From Acidobacteriota bacterium (lineage in GTDB: Bacteria; Acidobacteriota; Terriglobia; Terriglobales; SCQP01): DNA of 64,000 nt. Below are positions 36,478 to 44,764 of this stretch, one piece after another; the first letter of the stretch is position 1; every line of letters starts with the position of its first letter. The DNA is taken from positions 62,001-126,000 of the forward strand of contig DAHVCP010000026.1 in the NCBI GenBank assembly GCA_027314025.1, given 5' to 3'. Position numbers and translations under genes: made by a program. The notes under the pieces were generated by a model. That model was not told where the DNA came from. It worked only from the letters and a program-made list of their open reading frames with translations, and searched no databases.

Positions 36478-38772
36478 ATGCATGAGTTCGACCTGATCCG
36501 GATTGAGACCCGCCCCCAGGAGATCGTCTCCTCCCAATCCCGCACCGTCCTGATCGCCGACCGCGAGGGCTGGCTGAGCGACCTCAAGCTGCACGGCTTG
36601 TTCATCCATGAGACGCGCGTACTGTCGCGCTACGTCTGGCGCATCAACGGCGACCTGTATACCGTCGAAGCCAGTCCGGTGCATCAGTTCTCCCGCCTCA
36701 GCTATCACATCGGCAGCCCCCGCCGTGTCCGCCGCGCCTATTCGGGCGACAAGCAGCCGGGCCAGACCGCCAAGGACGCGACCGAGGAGACCATCGAATT
36801 AAAGCTCTCGACCTTGATCTCCGACGGCATGTTCCAAACCGCCGTCATCCGCAACTACACCACCCAAGCTCAACCGCTCGACTTGGAGATTCTTTACGCC
36901 GCGGATTTCGCCGACCAGGCCGAGGTGCAAACCGGCACGCGGCAGCAGAGAGGCTCGCTGCGGCAAACCGTCGCCGTTAACGGCGGGGAAGTCCAAATCG
37001 GGTGGCGCTACCACGCCAGCCGCCGGGCCCACGGCGAGCGCGTGCGCATTGACCGCGGGCTGGATCTGACCATCCGCGGCTTGCCCGTTCCGCCGCGCGC
37101 GAATCGCTCCCGTGCGCGCGCCCGCTTCGAGCTGGCCGCCGGCGCGGCGGTCACGCTTGAAGTCGAAGCCGTTGGCTATATTGACGGCGTCGAGTTCCGC
37201 CCCATCTATCGCGGCCACGACTTCAACGGCGGCGGTACCGACCGTGACCGCCGCATCGAGTTGTACCAGAGCCGTTCCACCGTTATCGAAGTTCCCCATC
37301 CCGCCCAGCGCACCCTGGAACGAGCGTTGGACCGCACCATCCAGGATTTGATTTCGCTCCGCATGTTCGACCTGGATCGCGGCGAACAGGCGTGGGTGCC
37401 GGCGGCCGGCATTCCGATCTACGTCGCCACCTTTGGACGCGACATCCTCACCGCGGCCTGGATGTCGGCCATGTTGTCGCCCGCCATCCTCGCCGGCGCC
37501 CTCCAGGTGCTCAGCGAGACGCAGGGCGCCAAGAACGACCCTTGGCGCGACGAAGAGCCCGGCAAGATGCTGCATGAGGCCCATACCGGCCCCATCCCCG
37601 TCCTCAACTACCGTCCCCAGGGCCGCTATTACGGCTCCTTCACCACTTCGCCGTTCTACGTCATCAATCTTTCGGAGTTCTATCACTGGACCGGCGACAA
37701 GGCCGCGACCGAGAAGTATCTGCCCGCCGCCGAAGCCGCGCTGCGCTGGGTGGAGCGGTACGGCGACGTGGATGGCGACGGCTTCTATGAATACCGCACC
37801 CGCTCCCGCCAGGGGGTGAAGAATCAGGCGTGGAAGGACTCCGGCGACGCCATCATCTATCCCGACGGCGCCATCGTCCCCAATCCCATCGGCACCTGCG
37901 AGGAGCAAGGCTATGTTTATGAAGCCCTGCTGCGCATGACCGAGCTACAGTGGATCACCGGCCGCCGCTGGGACGCCGCCAAAACGTTTCGCCGCGCCCA
38001 GGAACTGAAGAAGCGTTTCAACGCCAAGTTTTGGCTGGCGGAGGAGAATTTCTTCGCCATGGCCAAGGATCCCAAAAGCCGCTTGGTTCGCTCCATCGGT
38101 TCCAATCCTGGCGACGCCTTGGCCACGGGCGTCATCGCTCCGGAGTTGGCGGAAGCCACCGCCGACCGCCTCCTCCGCCCCGATTTGTTCTCCGGCTGGG
38201 GCGTGCGCACGCTGTCTTCCGAGCACTTCGCCTACAACCCCTACAGCTACCATCGCGGCTCGGTCTGGCCGGCGGAAAACGCCGCCATCTGCGTTGGCCT
38301 GCGCCGTTACGGCATGATCGAGCGCATGAACCGCCTCGCCGTCGGCTTGCTGGGCGTCGCCGCCATCTTTTCCCAAGACCGCCTGCCGGAAGTCTTTAGC
38401 GGCCACCCCAAGGACGCTGCCCATCCGTTTCCCGCCGTCTATCCCAAGGCCTGCTCGCCGCAGGCCTGGTCGGCCGGCGCCTTGGTCATCCTGCTGCAAA
38501 TGATCTTGGGCCTCTACCCCTACGCCCCCCTGCATGTGCTCTTCTCCGAGCCCGCCCTGCCCGAGTGGCTGCCGCAAATCACCGTCCGCAATCTCCACGT
38601 CGGCGGCGCCACCGTCGCCATCCGCTATTGGCGCGACGACCAGGGCCGCTCGCAGTTCGAGGTGCTGGAAACGCAAGGCAAATTGCGCGTCCTGCGCCAA
38701 GCCTCCCCCTGGTCCCTCTACGCCACCCCCCTCTCCCGCGCCGAGGAACTCATCACCTCCCTGGCCGCCTAG
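36478..38772 (+). CDS. Amylo-alpha-1,6-glucosidase-type glycosidase
   Basis: A 764-residue protein. Residues 1-240 match the glycogen-debranching N-terminal domain (IADREGWLSDLKLHGLFIHETRVLSRY). The rest is an (alpha/alpha)6 barrel of the trehalase/GH63/GDE kind, with AGIPIYVATFGRDILTAAWM, VKNQAWKDSGDAI, EEQGYVYEALLRM and YHRGSVWPAENAAI. It probably hydrolyses alpha-glucosidic linkages in a storage or compatible-solute polysaccharide. No signal peptide is visible, so it is cytoplasmic. It stands alone, followed by a hairpin. Confidence 0.85.
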   Translation: MHEFDLIRIETRPQEIVSSQSRTVLIADREGWLSDLKLHGLFIHETRVLSRYVWRINGDLYTVEASPVHQFSRLSYHIGSPRRVRRAYSGDKQPGQTAKDATEETIELKLSTLISDGMFQTAVIRNYTTQAQPLDLEILYAADFADQAEVQTGTRQQRGSLRQTVAVNGGEVQIGWRYHASRRAHGERVRIDRGLDLTIRGLPVPPRANRSRARARFELAAGAAVTLEVEAVGYIDGVEFRPIYRGHDFNGGGTDRDRRIELYQSRSTVIEVPHPAQRTLERALDRTIQDLISLRMFDLDRGEQAWVPAAGIPIYVATFGRDILTAAWMSAMLSPAILAGALQVLSETQGAKNDPWRDEEPGKMLHEAHTGPIPVLNYRPQGRYYGSFTTSPFYVINLSEFYHWTGDKAATEKYLPAAEAALRWVERYGDVDGDGFYEYRTRSRQGVKNQAWKDSGDAIIYPDGAIVPNPIGTCEEQGYVYEALLRMTELQWITGRRWDAAKTFRRAQELKKRFNAKFWLAEENFFAMAKDPKSRLVRSIGSNPGDALATGVIAPELAEATADRLLRPDLFSGWGVRTLSSEHFAYNPYSYHRGSVWPAENAAICVGLRRYGMIERMNRLAVGLLGVAAIFSQDRLPEVFSGHPKDAAHPFPAVYPKACSPQAWSAGALVILLQMILGLYPYAPLHVLFSEPALPEWLPQITVRNLHVGGATVAIRYWRDDQGRSQFEVLETQGKLRVLRQASPWSLYATPLSRAEELITSLAA

Positions 38773-38778
38773 CCCTTG

Positions 38779-38803
38779 CCGGTCGCCGGAGCCCCGCGAC
38801 CGG
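38779..38803 (+). terminator. Hairpin after the glucosidase gene
   Basis: CCGGTCGC and GCGACCGG form an 8-bp stem with a 9-nt loop, starting 7 nt after the stop codon. There is no T-run, so it is a possible but weak terminator. Confidence 0.35.
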
Positions 38804-39022
38804 GCCCCTGGATTCTGGCCCACCGCAGCGCGCGGCTGCGGTGGCCGGCCCGTCAAGGTAGAATCGTGAGTCGCTGAACGCAGTGACTCGCCGATGCACC
38901 TCTTCGAGCGCCATCTCGCCGTAATGCCGGTGCGCCTGGTCATGCGCTTGGATTGGGCGGAGCCCCTGGCGTGGGCAGACCTCTAGCTCAATCCCAGGCG
39001 GCTTCGCGGCAGCGACTTCTTA
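38804..39022. other. Upstream region of the restriction gene
   Basis: It contains an imperfect inverted repeat GTGAGTC...GTGACTC (about 38866-38890) and a 30-codon open frame, ATG 38894 to TAG 38986 (MHLFERHLAVMPVRL...). This could be a gene remnant or a small regulatory ORF; I do not recognise it. Confidence 0.3.
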
Positions 39023-39847
39023 ATGCGCTGGTCTCAGGGTGTATGGAGCGAGAAGCGGTTGATTGAGGCCGTCGAGGAAACAGGGAAATATTTTGCACTG
39101 GCCTACGGCCCGAGCGGGGTGGCTCCCGATCAGGATCCACGCGCATTCGAGCTCTATTTCGAGCGTTTGGAGGCAGCGGGGCTCGGCGGCGTGAAGCGTC
39201 CCGATCTGCTCGTGTTTCGTCAATCCGACCGCGCGGCCGTTGATCGCGCCGTACGCCAAGCCGGCGGGGCCTCGGAATTACCCTTCGTTCCCGAGGCGCA
39301 ACTCAAGGAAATCCTCCGCCGCGCGATAATCGCAGTCGAGTGCGAAAATAGTCTCTGGAAGGCGTCGAGGATGCCGAAATTCGGCGCGCAGTTGACCCCG
39401 CAACGGCGCCTGGGCGGCCGGGCCGGCCTGCCGAAATCGGCCGTCGCGCCCACCATCATCTTGAAGCGTGAGGACCTTGCGCCGCTCGCGGAATGGCAAC
39501 GCGCATCCGGAATCCCCATCCACATCTGGCACGTGTTCTACGACCTTGCCTACGGCATCGCCTTGGACCGCGCTTCCAAGCTCATTGCGGACGGGGATAT
39601 TGCCCCCACCGAGCAGGTCTTCCAAGCCCCTGGCGGTGCGACCACCCGTAAGGCAATTTACAAGGTCTATTACCAGCACGCGTACCCGGTAGGCGGGGCT
39701 CTTTCGGAGCCGGCGCTCGTCGCGGATTCCATAGAAGATAAGAACGGGCACATCCTGCCTTACGTTAGATTTCAGGGTGGCCGCCTCGCAATGGACCCGC
39801 TGGCTGTGAAGGTGATCGACCAGGCGTCGAGCACGCGGGGGAAATAG
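39023..39847 (+). CDS. Type II restriction endonuclease (possibly AccI-like)
   Basis: A 274-residue protein immediately before a DNA adenine methyltransferase (1-nt gap). A PD-(D/E)xK-type core is suggested by KRPDLLVF followed by IIAVECENSLWKASRMPKFG. The arrangement and pattern recall the AccI endonuclease family (recognition GTMKAC), but that is from memory and not verified. The start MRWSQGVWSEKRLIEAVEETG is credible. Composition is less GC-rich than flanking genes, which suggests transfer. Methyltransferase activity must accompany it to protect the host. Confidence 0.72.
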   Translation: MRWSQGVWSEKRLIEAVEETGKYFALAYGPSGVAPDQDPRAFELYFERLEAAGLGGVKRPDLLVFRQSDRAAVDRAVRQAGGASELPFVPEAQLKEILRRAIIAVECENSLWKASRMPKFGAQLTPQRRLGGRAGLPKSAVAPTIILKREDLAPLAEWQRASGIPIHIWHVFYDLAYGIALDRASKLIADGDIAPTEQVFQAPGGATTRKAIYKVYYQHAYPVGGALSEPALVADSIEDKNGHILPYVRFQGGRLAMDPLAVKVIDQASSTRGK

Positions 39848-39848
39848 A

Positions 39849-41372
39849 ATGGCGTCCCGCGCCATATCATCGGCCCGCGCGGCTCGCGAGTCGCAACGGC
39901 AACGCGGACAATTCTGGACCCCGGACTGGGTGGCCGACGCCATGGTCCGCTACGTCGCGGAGGGCGCCTCTGGCGAAATCTTTGACCCGTCTGTAGGGGC
40001 GGGAGCCTTTATCCTCGCGACGCGACGCACGCTGGGTGCTGGCGTGCGGATTAGAGGGTGGGAACTCGACCCGCAAGCTCTTGAAGAGGCAAAGCGTGCA
40101 GGCGTGCCGGACCGCGACCTCGCCTCGGTTACGCTAGGCGACTTCGTGCTCGCGCCGCCAACGGGCCCACTGCGGGCCATCGTGGCCAATCCGCCGTATA
40201 TCCGCCATCACCGCCTCACCTCGGAGGCGAAGGCAGGGCTAAGCGCGCTGTCGTCCCGTGTTCTGGGCCGGCCACTAGACGGAAGAACCGGTTACCACGC
40301 TTATTTCCTCTTGCGGGCGCTGACGCTCCTAGCCGATGGCGGCCGATTGAGCTTCATCCTTCCTGCGGACACCTTTGAAGGAATTTCGGCTCCCCAGTTT
40401 TGGCGGTGGGTGGCCCGCAACTATCGGCTCGACGCGGTAGTGACATTCGCTCCCGACGCGACGCCGTTTCCCGGTGTTGACACCAACGCGGTCATCATCA
40501 TGCTGCGCCGGGTAGCACCCGAAGTCGAGTTTTACTGGGCGGCGTGCATGCGCGAGGGCCGCCCGCTCCTCGCAGGGTGGGTCGAGTCCGGTTGTGCCGC
40601 GCCGTTTGCCGGCATCCGTGCCGTCCGGAGGAATCTTGCCGAGGCAGTCGAAACGGGCCTCTCTCGCGCGCCGACTCCGCGGCCGCGCGGCGCGAATACT
40701 TTGCTCCTTGGCCATGTGGCCTCCGTGATGCGCGGCATCGCAACTGGATGCAACGACTTTTTCTTTCTGACTGGCGCGCGCGCCGAGCAACTTCGGATTC
40801 CTGCCGCGTTCCTTTTGCCCGCGATCGGCCGGACCCGCGACGTGGCTGGTGAGGAGCTGACCCCCGATGGAATGGCCAGGCTTGCGGCCGCCGGTCGGCC
40901 CACGCTGCTTTTTGCGCCCGACGGGCGGAGTCTGGATGATTTCCCGGCCCCGGTCAGTAAATACCTACGCGCGGGCGAGCGGGACGGATTGCCAGTTCGC
41001 CCGCTGATCGCCCAGCGCAACCCCTGGTACCGAATGGAGCGGCGACGCGTCCCGCCCTTTTTGTTTGCGTACCTCGGGCGGCGCAACTCGCGCTTTATCC
41101 GCAACCTGGCGAGTGTCGTGCCGCTGACCTGTCTGCTGTGCATTTATCCCAGGGTGGACACCGCTGAATCCGCGGCCGCGCTATGGGCAGCACTGCGCGA
41201 TCCCGAGACATTGCGCGGCCTTGCCCTGGTTGGCAAATCATATGGCGGCGGGGCGGTCAAGGTCGAGCCCCGGGCCTTGGAGCGCTTACCGCTGCCGCCG
41301 GCGCACGCCGCGGCGCTGCTCAGTTCCGGTGCCCGACCGCCAGTGCAGCCGCAATTGGGATTGTGGGGCTGA
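39849..41372 (+). CDS. DNA N6-adenine methyltransferase (modification enzyme)
   Basis: A 507-residue class I methyltransferase. QRQRGQFWTPDWVADAMVRYV precedes the SAM motif FDPSVGAGAFIL; the catalytic motif is IVANPPYIRHHRL (NPPY, typical for adenine N6 methylation). The C-terminal half (about 250-500) would hold the target-recognition domain. It follows the endonuclease gene directly, so the two form one restriction-modification operon. It ends just before a repeated relic (41418-41471) also seen at 12520-12574. Confidence 0.88.
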   Translation: MASRAISSARAARESQRQRGQFWTPDWVADAMVRYVAEGASGEIFDPSVGAGAFILATRRTLGAGVRIRGWELDPQALEEAKRAGVPDRDLASVTLGDFVLAPPTGPLRAIVANPPYIRHHRLTSEAKAGLSALSSRVLGRPLDGRTGYHAYFLLRALTLLADGGRLSFILPADTFEGISAPQFWRWVARNYRLDAVVTFAPDATPFPGVDTNAVIIMLRRVAPEVEFYWAACMREGRPLLAGWVESGCAAPFAGIRAVRRNLAEAVETGLSRAPTPRPRGANTLLLGHVASVMRGIATGCNDFFFLTGARAEQLRIPAAFLLPAIGRTRDVAGEELTPDGMARLAAAGRPTLLFAPDGRSLDDFPAPVSKYLRAGERDGLPVRPLIAQRNPWYRMERRRVPPFLFAYLGRRNSRFIRNLASVVPLTCLLCIYPRVDTAESAAALWAALRDPETLRGLALVGKSYGGGAVKVEPRALERLPLPPAHAAALLSSGARPPVQPQLGLWG

Positions 41373-41417
41373 GAGTCCATTGAGGCGGCCTCCGACCCTC
41401 CGCGGGACGGCGGCGGC

Positions 41418-41471
41418 GGGCTGCCCCGACGAAAAGACCCGAACTGTAACGCATCCACTGGACGAGTACAG
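41418..41471 (+). repeat. Second copy of the IS-end relic
   Basis: 54 bases match 12520-12574 at about 47 positions by eye, including CGAACTGTAACGC and CTGGACGAG, with one gap. It lies at the right edge of the restriction-modification island and directly before the cysteine-leader promoter. It may mark the boundary of the island. Confidence 0.6.
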
Positions 41472-41475
41472 GGGC

Positions 41476-41503
41476 TTGCGCCCGGCGGGCGAATGGCTAT
41501 AAT
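41476..41503 (+). promoter_or_regulatory. Promoter of the sulfite reductase operon
   Basis: A perfect -10 TATAAT (41498-41503) with TTGCGC (41476-41481) 16 bp upstream. Transcription should begin about 41509-41511, exactly at the ATG of the cysteine-rich leader ORF, so the leader is predicted to be read from a leaderless message. Confidence 0.65.
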
Positions 41504-41508
41504 GGGAC

Positions 41509-41571
41509 ATGTTCAGCACCCGCCAGTCCATGTGTTGTTGTCCATTCCTGGCTGGCCGGTGTGTGAGCTGA
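41509..41571 (+). CDS. Cysteine-rich leader peptide (putative attenuator)
   Basis: A 20-codon ORF from ATG 41509 to TGA 41569-41571. The peptide contains SMCCCP (three TGT codons, 41533-41541) and a fourth Cys four residues before the end. It begins at the predicted transcription start, and an intrinsic terminator follows 28 nt after its stop. Genes for sulfite reduction and siroheme lie downstream. Known relatives by design: polycysteine leaderless ORFs in mycobacteria that control sulfur genes in response to cysteine. Ribosome stalling at Cys codons would be the sensor. Function here is inference from layout. Confidence 0.65.
   Translation: MFSTRQSMCCCPFLAGRCVS
41520..41559 (+). promoter_or_regulatory. 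Leader hairpin enclosing the Cys codons
   Basis: CCGCCAG (41520-41526) can pair with CTGG-CGG (41552-41559, one bulged C), placing the three TGT codons in the loop. A translating or stalled ribosome would open it. The same leader stretch, CCCGCCA (41519-41525), duplicates the 5' arm of the terminator (41603-41609) and could compete for its 3' arm. Confidence 0.4.
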
Positions 41572-41599
41572 GGCCCTAGTTACCCCCTAGGCTTCATTC

Positions 41600-41640
41600 G
41601 CGCCCGCCATGGCACCCCCCGTGGCGGGCGCTCTCTTTTT
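41600..41640 (+). terminator. Intrinsic terminator upstream of sulfite reductase (attenuator)
   Basis: GCGCCCGCCATGG (41600-41612) pairs with 41619-41631 over 13 positions (one G-T pair) around a 6-nt loop, followed by TCTCTTTTT (41632-41640). It is a textbook terminator placed between a promoter and the operon's first large gene, so it must be bypassed for expression. A smaller hairpin (GCCCTAG/CTAGGC, 41573-41592) lies just before it. Confidence 0.8.
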
Positions 41641-41660
41641 CCGGCCCGTTTCTTCCCGAC

Positions 41661-43328
41661 ATGCCTGAGACCACCGCCCAAAAAATCGAGCGCCTCAAAG
41701 CCGAACAAAATCCCTGGGAGGAGCTGCCCCGGCTGTTCGAGCAATTCCGCGCCGGCTTCGGCGCCATTCCCGCCGCCGACTTGAACCAGCGGCTCAAGTG
41801 GTGGGGGGTCTACACGCAGGGCGATGGAGATGGCGCGTTCGGCGGTGCGGCGCCGTATTTCATGCTCCGCATTCGCATCGCCAACGGCCTGCTGACTCCG
41901 GCGCAAGCCGCGGTGATCGCCGGGTTGTCGCAGCGCTATGGCCGCGGCCTGGCGGACATCACGGTGCGGCAAAACATCCAGCTGCATTGGCTGGAGGCGG
42001 AGGATTTGCCGGACATTTTTCATGCCCTGTGGGACGCCGGCCTCACCAGCCAAGCCGCTTGCGGCGACGACACGCGCAACGTCACCGGCTGCCCGCTGGC
42101 GGGCGTGGATCCGGAGGAATGGACCGACGCCAGCGCGCTGGCCCGGGCCATCGGCCGCGAGCTGATCGCGCGGGAGGAGTATTACAACCTGCCGCGCAAA
42201 TTCAAGCTTTGCGTCACCGGCTGCCGCCAGTGGTGCCCCAATCCCGAGATCAACGACGTCGCCTTCACCGCCTACCGCCATCAAGGCGAGGTCGCCTTCG
42301 GCCTGCGTGTCGGCGGCGGCTTGTCCGCCGCCCCGTATTTGGCCATGGCGCTGCCCATCCGGCTGACCCCGGACGAGGTGCTGCCCGTGGCCCGCGCCGT
42401 CTGCGAAATCTTCCGCGACGCCGACGAGCTGCGCCACAACCGCGCCAAGGCGCGGATGAAGTTCTTGTTCCTAGAGCATCGCTGGACGGCGGAGCAGTTC
42501 GTCGCCGCCATTCAGCATCGCCTGGGCCGTTCGCTCCCCTCCGCCCCGCCCGATACGCCTCCCCCAGCCGAGTTCCGCGATCATATCGGCGTCCATCCCC
42601 AGCGCCAATCCGGCCTCTTCTACGCCGGAGTCAGCGTGCTGCGCGGCCGCTTGTCGGCCGACCAGTTGCAGGCGGTGGCGGAGGCCGCCGGGCGATTCGC
42701 CCAGCCCGGCGACGCCATTCGCCTGACGGCCATGCAAAACCTGGTGCTGACCGGCGTTCCCGCCGCCCAGGTAAAGGATTTGGGGCAGATGCTTGCGGCC
42801 GCCGGACTTCCCATCGCCGCCTCCAGCTTCCAGCGCGGAACCATCTCCTGCACCGGCAAGGAGTTTTGCAAACTGGCCGTCACCGAAACCAAGTCCCGCG
42901 CCGCGCAACTGGTGCGGGCGCTGGAGGCGCGCCTGCCCGATTTCCCCGAGCCGGTGAAGATCAACCTGAACGGTTGTCCCAATTCCTGCGGCCAGCATTG
43001 GATCGCCGACATCGGCTTGCAGGGCATTTTGGTGAAAACGCCGCAAGGCCCGGCGGAAGGCTTCGACGTCTTTTTGGGCGGCGGCTTGGGGGCCGGCGCC
43101 GGTCTGGCGCGCAAGACGCTGGCGCGAGTGCCGGCGACGGAACTGGCGGACCGGTTGGCCGCGCTGTTGCGCTTTTATCAGCGCCACCGGCAGCCGGAGG
43201 ATACGTTGCGGGATTTTGTTCGCCGCACCTCGCCGCAGCAGTTGGCCGCGGTACTGGGCCAGGCGCCCGCCGCTCCAACGCCGGTGCGCACGCGGGAGGA
43301 ACTGGCCCGCGCCGAGGCCCAGGCGTGA
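41661..43328 (+). CDS. Ferredoxin-type sulfite/nitrite reductase (siroheme)
   Basis: A 555-residue enzyme that reduces sulfite to sulfide, or nitrite to ammonia, by six electrons. Two ferrite-reductase half-domains are visible (VRQNIQLHWLEAEDLPDIF; IRLTAMQNLVLTGVP). The Fe4S4-siroheme cysteines are C397, C403, C439 and C443 (CTGKEFC... GCPNSC). The Cys-leader upstream and the siroheme gene downstream favour sulfite. No good Shine-Dalgarno precedes the ATG. It overlaps the next gene by GTGA. Confidence 0.9.
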   Translation: MPETTAQKIERLKAEQNPWEELPRLFEQFRAGFGAIPAADLNQRLKWWGVYTQGDGDGAFGGAAPYFMLRIRIANGLLTPAQAAVIAGLSQRYGRGLADITVRQNIQLHWLEAEDLPDIFHALWDAGLTSQAACGDDTRNVTGCPLAGVDPEEWTDASALARAIGRELIAREEYYNLPRKFKLCVTGCRQWCPNPEINDVAFTAYRHQGEVAFGLRVGGGLSAAPYLAMALPIRLTPDEVLPVARAVCEIFRDADELRHNRAKARMKFLFLEHRWTAEQFVAAIQHRLGRSLPSAPPDTPPPAEFRDHIGVHPQRQSGLFYAGVSVLRGRLSADQLQAVAEAAGRFAQPGDAIRLTAMQNLVLTGVPAAQVKDLGQMLAAAGLPIAASSFQRGTISCTGKEFCKLAVTETKSRAAQLVRALEARLPDFPEPVKINLNGCPNSCGQHWIADIGLQGILVKTPQGPAEGFDVFLGGGLGAGAGLARKTLARVPATELADRLAALLRFYQRHRQPEDTLRDFVRRTSPQQLAAVLGQAPAAPTPVRTREELARAEAQA

Positions 43329-44551
43329 CTCGGGGTTCCATTACCGGCCGCGCCGGCGCAACTGTTGCGGCCGGCCAGGCGCCGGCGGAGGATGCCGCCG
43401 CCGGCCGCGGCAAGGTTTACCTGGTCGGCGCGGGCCCGGGAGACCCCGAACTGCTCACGCTGAAGGCCCGCCGCGTCCTGGGCACTGCCGATGCCGTGCT
43501 CTATGACGAGCTGGCCAATTCCGCTATTTTGGATTGGGCCCCCGCCGCGGCGGAGCGCCTCTATGTCGGCAAGCGCGACCGTTGCCACAGCCTGCCGCAA
43601 GGCGAAATCCAGCGCCATCTGATCGCGCGCGCGCGCCAGGGCAAATGCGTCGTGCGGCTCAAAGGCGGCGACCCGTTTCTATTTGGCCGCGGCGGCGAGG
43701 AAGCCGCCGCGCTCACCGCCGCCGGCATCCCCTGGGAGGTCATTCCCGGCGTCAGCGCCGGCCTGGCCGCGCCCGCCTTGGCGGGCATTCCCCTGACCCA
43801 CCGTGGCCTTGCCGCTCAAGTCCTTTTCCGCAGCGGCCATGCCTGTGGCCTAACCGCGCCGTCCCGGCCCACGCAGGTCATCTTCATGGGCCTGGGCCGC
43901 ATCCGCGCCGTGGTGGCGGAATTGACCGCCGAGGGCTGGCCCGCCGCCACTCCCGTTGCCGTCATCGCCCAGGCATCACTGCCCGGCCAGCAGATCGTTC
44001 GCGGCCGGCTGGAGAACATCGCCGCCCGCGTCGCCGCGGCGCATCTGCCCAATCCCGCGCTGATCGTTGTCGGCGATGTGGCGGCTTTCGGCGCGGCGGA
44101 GCGGGACGCCGCAGCGCAAGGCCAAGACCAAGGCCAAGACTTGGGGACGGCGGCGGCGCAGGCTCCGGCGATTGCGGCCAACTCCGGCCTGGTCGTTCTT
44201 GCGCACGGCTCGTCATTGCCGCAATGGCACGCCAGCGTGCAACGCTTGGTCGCCGCGCTCGCTCCCGGCGCCGGCGGCTGGGCCCGGGCGGCCTATCTGC
44301 CCCCGGCCGCTCCGGCTCTTGCCGCCGTGGCGGAGGAAGCCGCCGCCGCCGGCCTGCGCCGTTTGGTCGTGGTTCCCTACTTTTTAGCCGATGGCCTGCA
44401 CGTCACGCGCGACATTCCCGCCTTGGTGGCCGCGGCCCGCCAGCGGCATCCGGCTTTGGACATCCGCCTCACCGCGTCGCTCGAAGGCCACCCCGCCCTG
44501 CGCACCGCCGTTTACGCTCGCGCCGCCGAAGCTGCCGAACGCCGCTGCTAA
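43325..44551 (+). CDS. Uroporphyrinogen-III C-methyltransferase fused to CbiX-type chelatase
   Basis: A 408-residue two-domain protein for siroheme. Residues about 30-275 are the SAM-dependent methyltransferase (VYLVGAGPGDPELLTLKA, YVGKRDRCHSLPQGEI, LKGGDPFLFGRGGEEA, PGVSAGLAAPALAGIPLTHRG). Residues about 290-405 resemble CbiX/SirB (GLVVLAHGSSLPQWHASV and VVVPYFLADGLHVTRDIP), with the HGS and later His residues expected for metal insertion. The precorrin-2 dehydrogenase step has no gene here. I chose GTG at 43325 because it overlaps the upstream stop; the frame is open further back. Confidence 0.88.
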   Translation: MTRGSITGRAGATVAAGQAPAEDAAAGRGKVYLVGAGPGDPELLTLKARRVLGTADAVLYDELANSAILDWAPAAAERLYVGKRDRCHSLPQGEIQRHLIARARQGKCVVRLKGGDPFLFGRGGEEAAALTAAGIPWEVIPGVSAGLAAPALAGIPLTHRGLAAQVLFRSGHACGLTAPSRPTQVIFMGLGRIRAVVAELTAEGWPAATPVAVIAQASLPGQQIVRGRLENIAARVAAAHLPNPALIVVGDVAAFGAAERDAAAQGQDQGQDLGTAAAQAPAIAANSGLVVLAHGSSLPQWHASVQRLVAALAPGAGGWARAAYLPPAAPALAAVAEEAAAAGLRRLVVVPYFLADGLHVTRDIPALVAAARQRHPALDIRLTASLEGHPALRTAVYARAAEAAERRC

Positions 44552-44615
44552 CCCAGGCTCCCGCCGTTCGCTCGGGCACGGAAGCCGGGACGGCTGCCCT
44601 AAAACGCAACACGAA

Positions 44616-44675
44616 GCCGGCGAGACGCCGGCGCTCCCGGCCGGCTGAAGCCTGCCGCACACAGGCTGAAGCCTG
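44616..44675. repeat. Intergenic palindrome and tandem GGCTGAAGCCTG units
   Basis: GCCGGC-GAGAC-GCCGGC (44616-44632) is followed by GGCTGAAGCCTG at 44643-44654 and 44664-44675 (21-bp period). Each unit is itself a small palindrome. Such dispersed repeats are common between acidobacterial genes as I recall. They lie between the converging siroheme and peroxiredoxin genes. Confidence 0.6.
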
Positions 44676-44764
44676 TTCCACAGGGCGGGCGGAAATCGGT
44701 TGCATGGTCGGGGCGCCGCATGGGAAGGCGCCCTTGACCAGAAACACAGTCGCTCCCGAGGCGG

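Noticed and set aside
41798-43324. Extension of the siroheme-synthesis frame across the sulfite reductase
   Set aside because: This is the +1 shadow of sulfite reductase; the real start is the GTG overlapping its stop.
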